A DNA stretch of 7,112 nt. It comes from Devosia sp. GTDB lineage: Bacteria > Pseudomonadota > Alphaproteobacteria > Rhizobiales > Devosiaceae. The notes under the pieces were generated by a model that did no database searches, was not told the DNA's origin, and saw only the letters and a program-made list of their open reading frames with translations. How positions within the stretch are numbered: position 1 is the stretch's first letter; each line of letters opens with the position of its first letter. The stretch is from assembly GCA_025352765.1 (NCBI GenBank), contig JANXSI010000380.1, positions 1-7,112 of the forward strand, written 5' to 3'. The translations under genes and the position numbers were made by a program. Shown one piece after another: positions 5,985 through 7,112 of the stretch.

Positions 5985-7105
5985 CCCGTACCGTCGTCAT
6001 CCTGTCGGTGAGCGCCGCGGTGGCGCTGCTGCTCACCGTCCTGCTCGGGGCGACGCATGACTACCCCGCCTATGTCGACCAATGGCGGCTCGTGCTCGAC
6101 GGCCTCGATCCGTGGAGCACCGACAACGCCTACGGCCCGCTGCACAATGCTTTTGCGCTCTTGGTGCCGCTCCATCCCTTGGCGCCCAAAGTGTTCACGG
6201 TCGCGGCGATGCTGATAGCCAATGGGCTTCTGGTGCTGCGACTCGAGCGCCTCAGGCCCTTCGCCGAGTGGCGCACGACCTACGTTGCGGTCTTCGCCGC
6301 CAACGCCCTCATCCTCATCTGCGGCATCTGGTATGGCAACAACGACGTCTTCGTGGCGGCACTGGTGATGGGGGCAGTGCTGGCGCGGCTCGACCGGCGC
6401 GTCGTGCTGGCCGGCATCCTGCTCGGGCTCGCAACGCTCGACAAATACTACCCGCTGCTGCTGGTCCCATTCTTCGCGCTCGATGCGCGCAGCTTCAACA
6501 CCCGCCTGACGCTTTCGGCGCTGCTGACCGTCGTTGCCGGCCTCGGCGCTGGAATCGTGCTCTGGGGCAGCGACTTCCTCGAGGCACTGCGGTTCGGCGT
6601 CGGGCGCGATGCGACGATCCTGTCGATCCTGAGGCCCATCGTCGGCATCGGCCGTGACCTCGGCATTGCCCGCTACACCGACCTCCTGGTTCTCTACAAT
6701 GGCCCGGTACTGCTGCTGGTCTGGCTGCTCGCCTTCATCCTCGCCTGGCGCCGGCGCGACAGCTGGCTGGTGAGCGCCAGCTGGGGCTTCTTCGCCCTGC
6801 TCCTCACCTACAAGGTGGGCCACCAGCAGTTCTGGGTCACCTGGCTGGCGCTGGTCGCCTGCCTGCCCCTGCTCGACACCCCGGAGGCGGACCGGCTGGC
6901 GCGCGTCAGCCTGCCCTTCGCGACGTTCCTGTCGGTCTTCCAGCTCGGCTTTGCGCTGATCCACCCCACCTATTATCGCGGCGGGCTGCACTTCATCCCC
7001 AACTACATCGGGTTCATCAGTTTCGGACTCGGCGTCTGGACCCTCTGGCGGTTCCTGAGGCCCGGCGCCGCCGCGGCTATGGCCGCTTCTCGCCCTCGAG
7101 CTTGA
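5981..7105 (+). CDS. GT-C-fold polytopic membrane glycosyltransferase (GT87/DUF2029-like)
   Basis: This 374-residue protein has roughly ten hydrophobic helices, with the first at about 5-22. GT-C enzymes of this kind take mannose or another sugar from a polyprenyl-phosphate donor and add it to a lipid or glycan on the outer side of the membrane. Family-like marks are an acidic residue in the first loop (D33 in YVDQW), followed by the DPW...AYGPL stretch (42-54); WYGNNDVF (117-124); and LDKYYPLLLVP (153-163), resembling the K..P signature of DUF2029/GT87 proteins. D33 is the best candidate catalytic acid. The GTG at 5981 overlaps the TGA of the hydrolase gene (GTGA), and no strong SD precedes it, so expression likely depends on translation of the upstream gene. 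Sugar and acceptor are unknown. A more general integral membrane protein annotation remains possible. Confidence 0.75.
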   Translation: MTRTVVILSVSAAVALLLTVLLGATHDYPAYVDQWRLVLDGLDPWSTDNAYGPLHNAFALLVPLHPLAPKVFTVAAMLIANGLLVLRLERLRPFAEWRTTYVAVFAANALILICGIWYGNNDVFVAALVMGAVLARLDRRVVLAGILLGLATLDKYYPLLLVPFFALDARSFNTRLTLSALLTVVAGLGAGIVLWGSDFLEALRFGVGRDATILSILRPIVGIGRDLGIARYTDLLVLYNGPVLLLVWLLAFILAWRRRDSWLVSASWGFFALLLTYKVGHQQFWVTWLALVACLPLLDTPEADRLARVSLPFATFLSVFQLGFALIHPTYYRGGLHFIPNYIGFISFGLGVWTLWRFLRPGAAAAMAASRPRA

Positions 7106-7112
7106 CCCGCTC

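Noticed and set aside
5852..6991. 379-codon minus-strand frame opposite the glycosyltransferase
   Set aside because: Its charged, Q/E-rich translation is the usual mirror of a hydrophobic membrane protein gene in GC-rich DNA.

Overview
The window is GC-rich, tightly packed and strongly biased to G/C in third codon positions. It looks like an ordinary chromosomal segment of a free-living alphaproteobacterium, most likely Hyphomicrobiales (Devosia-like). That placement is inferred from the style of the ROK regulator, the poxvirus-type topoisomerase IB and the codon use; there is no rRNA or marker gene to confirm it.

Layout: (1) Positions 1-229 are a giant imperfect palindrome: two 99-bp arms, 96 of 99 positions paired, around a 31-bp spacer. 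Each arm carries a LacI-type operator-like box and a plausible outward promoter, and each ends in a Shine-Dalgarno-like GGAG. (2) 242-1519 (+) is a ROK-family transcriptional regulator whose ribosome-binding site begins inside the right arm. (3) 1637-3037 (+) is a membrane-bound diguanylate cyclase with a CHASE4-like sensor region and intact GGDEF and I-site. (4) 3034-4032 (-) is DNA topoisomerase IB, convergent with the cyclase; the two stop codons share one CTAG. (5) 4042-4209 (-) is a 55-residue single-span membrane protein, 9 nt upstream of the topoisomerase gene and probably cotranscribed with it. (6) 4344-5984 (+) is a CocE/NonD-type serine hydrolase. (7) 5981-7105 (+) is a polytopic GT-C/DUF2029-like glycosyltransferase whose GTG start overlaps the hydrolase stop by 4 nt.

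The genes form at least four functional units: sugar-type transcriptional control, c-di-GMP signalling, DNA supercoil relaxation with a small membrane protein, and a coupled hydrolase/glycosyltransferase pair. No mobile-element genes, CRISPR array, tRNA or rRNA were seen. The most unusual signal is the palindrome, which appears to give the ROK gene and an unseen divergent gene to the left near-identical control regions from operator to ribosome-binding site.
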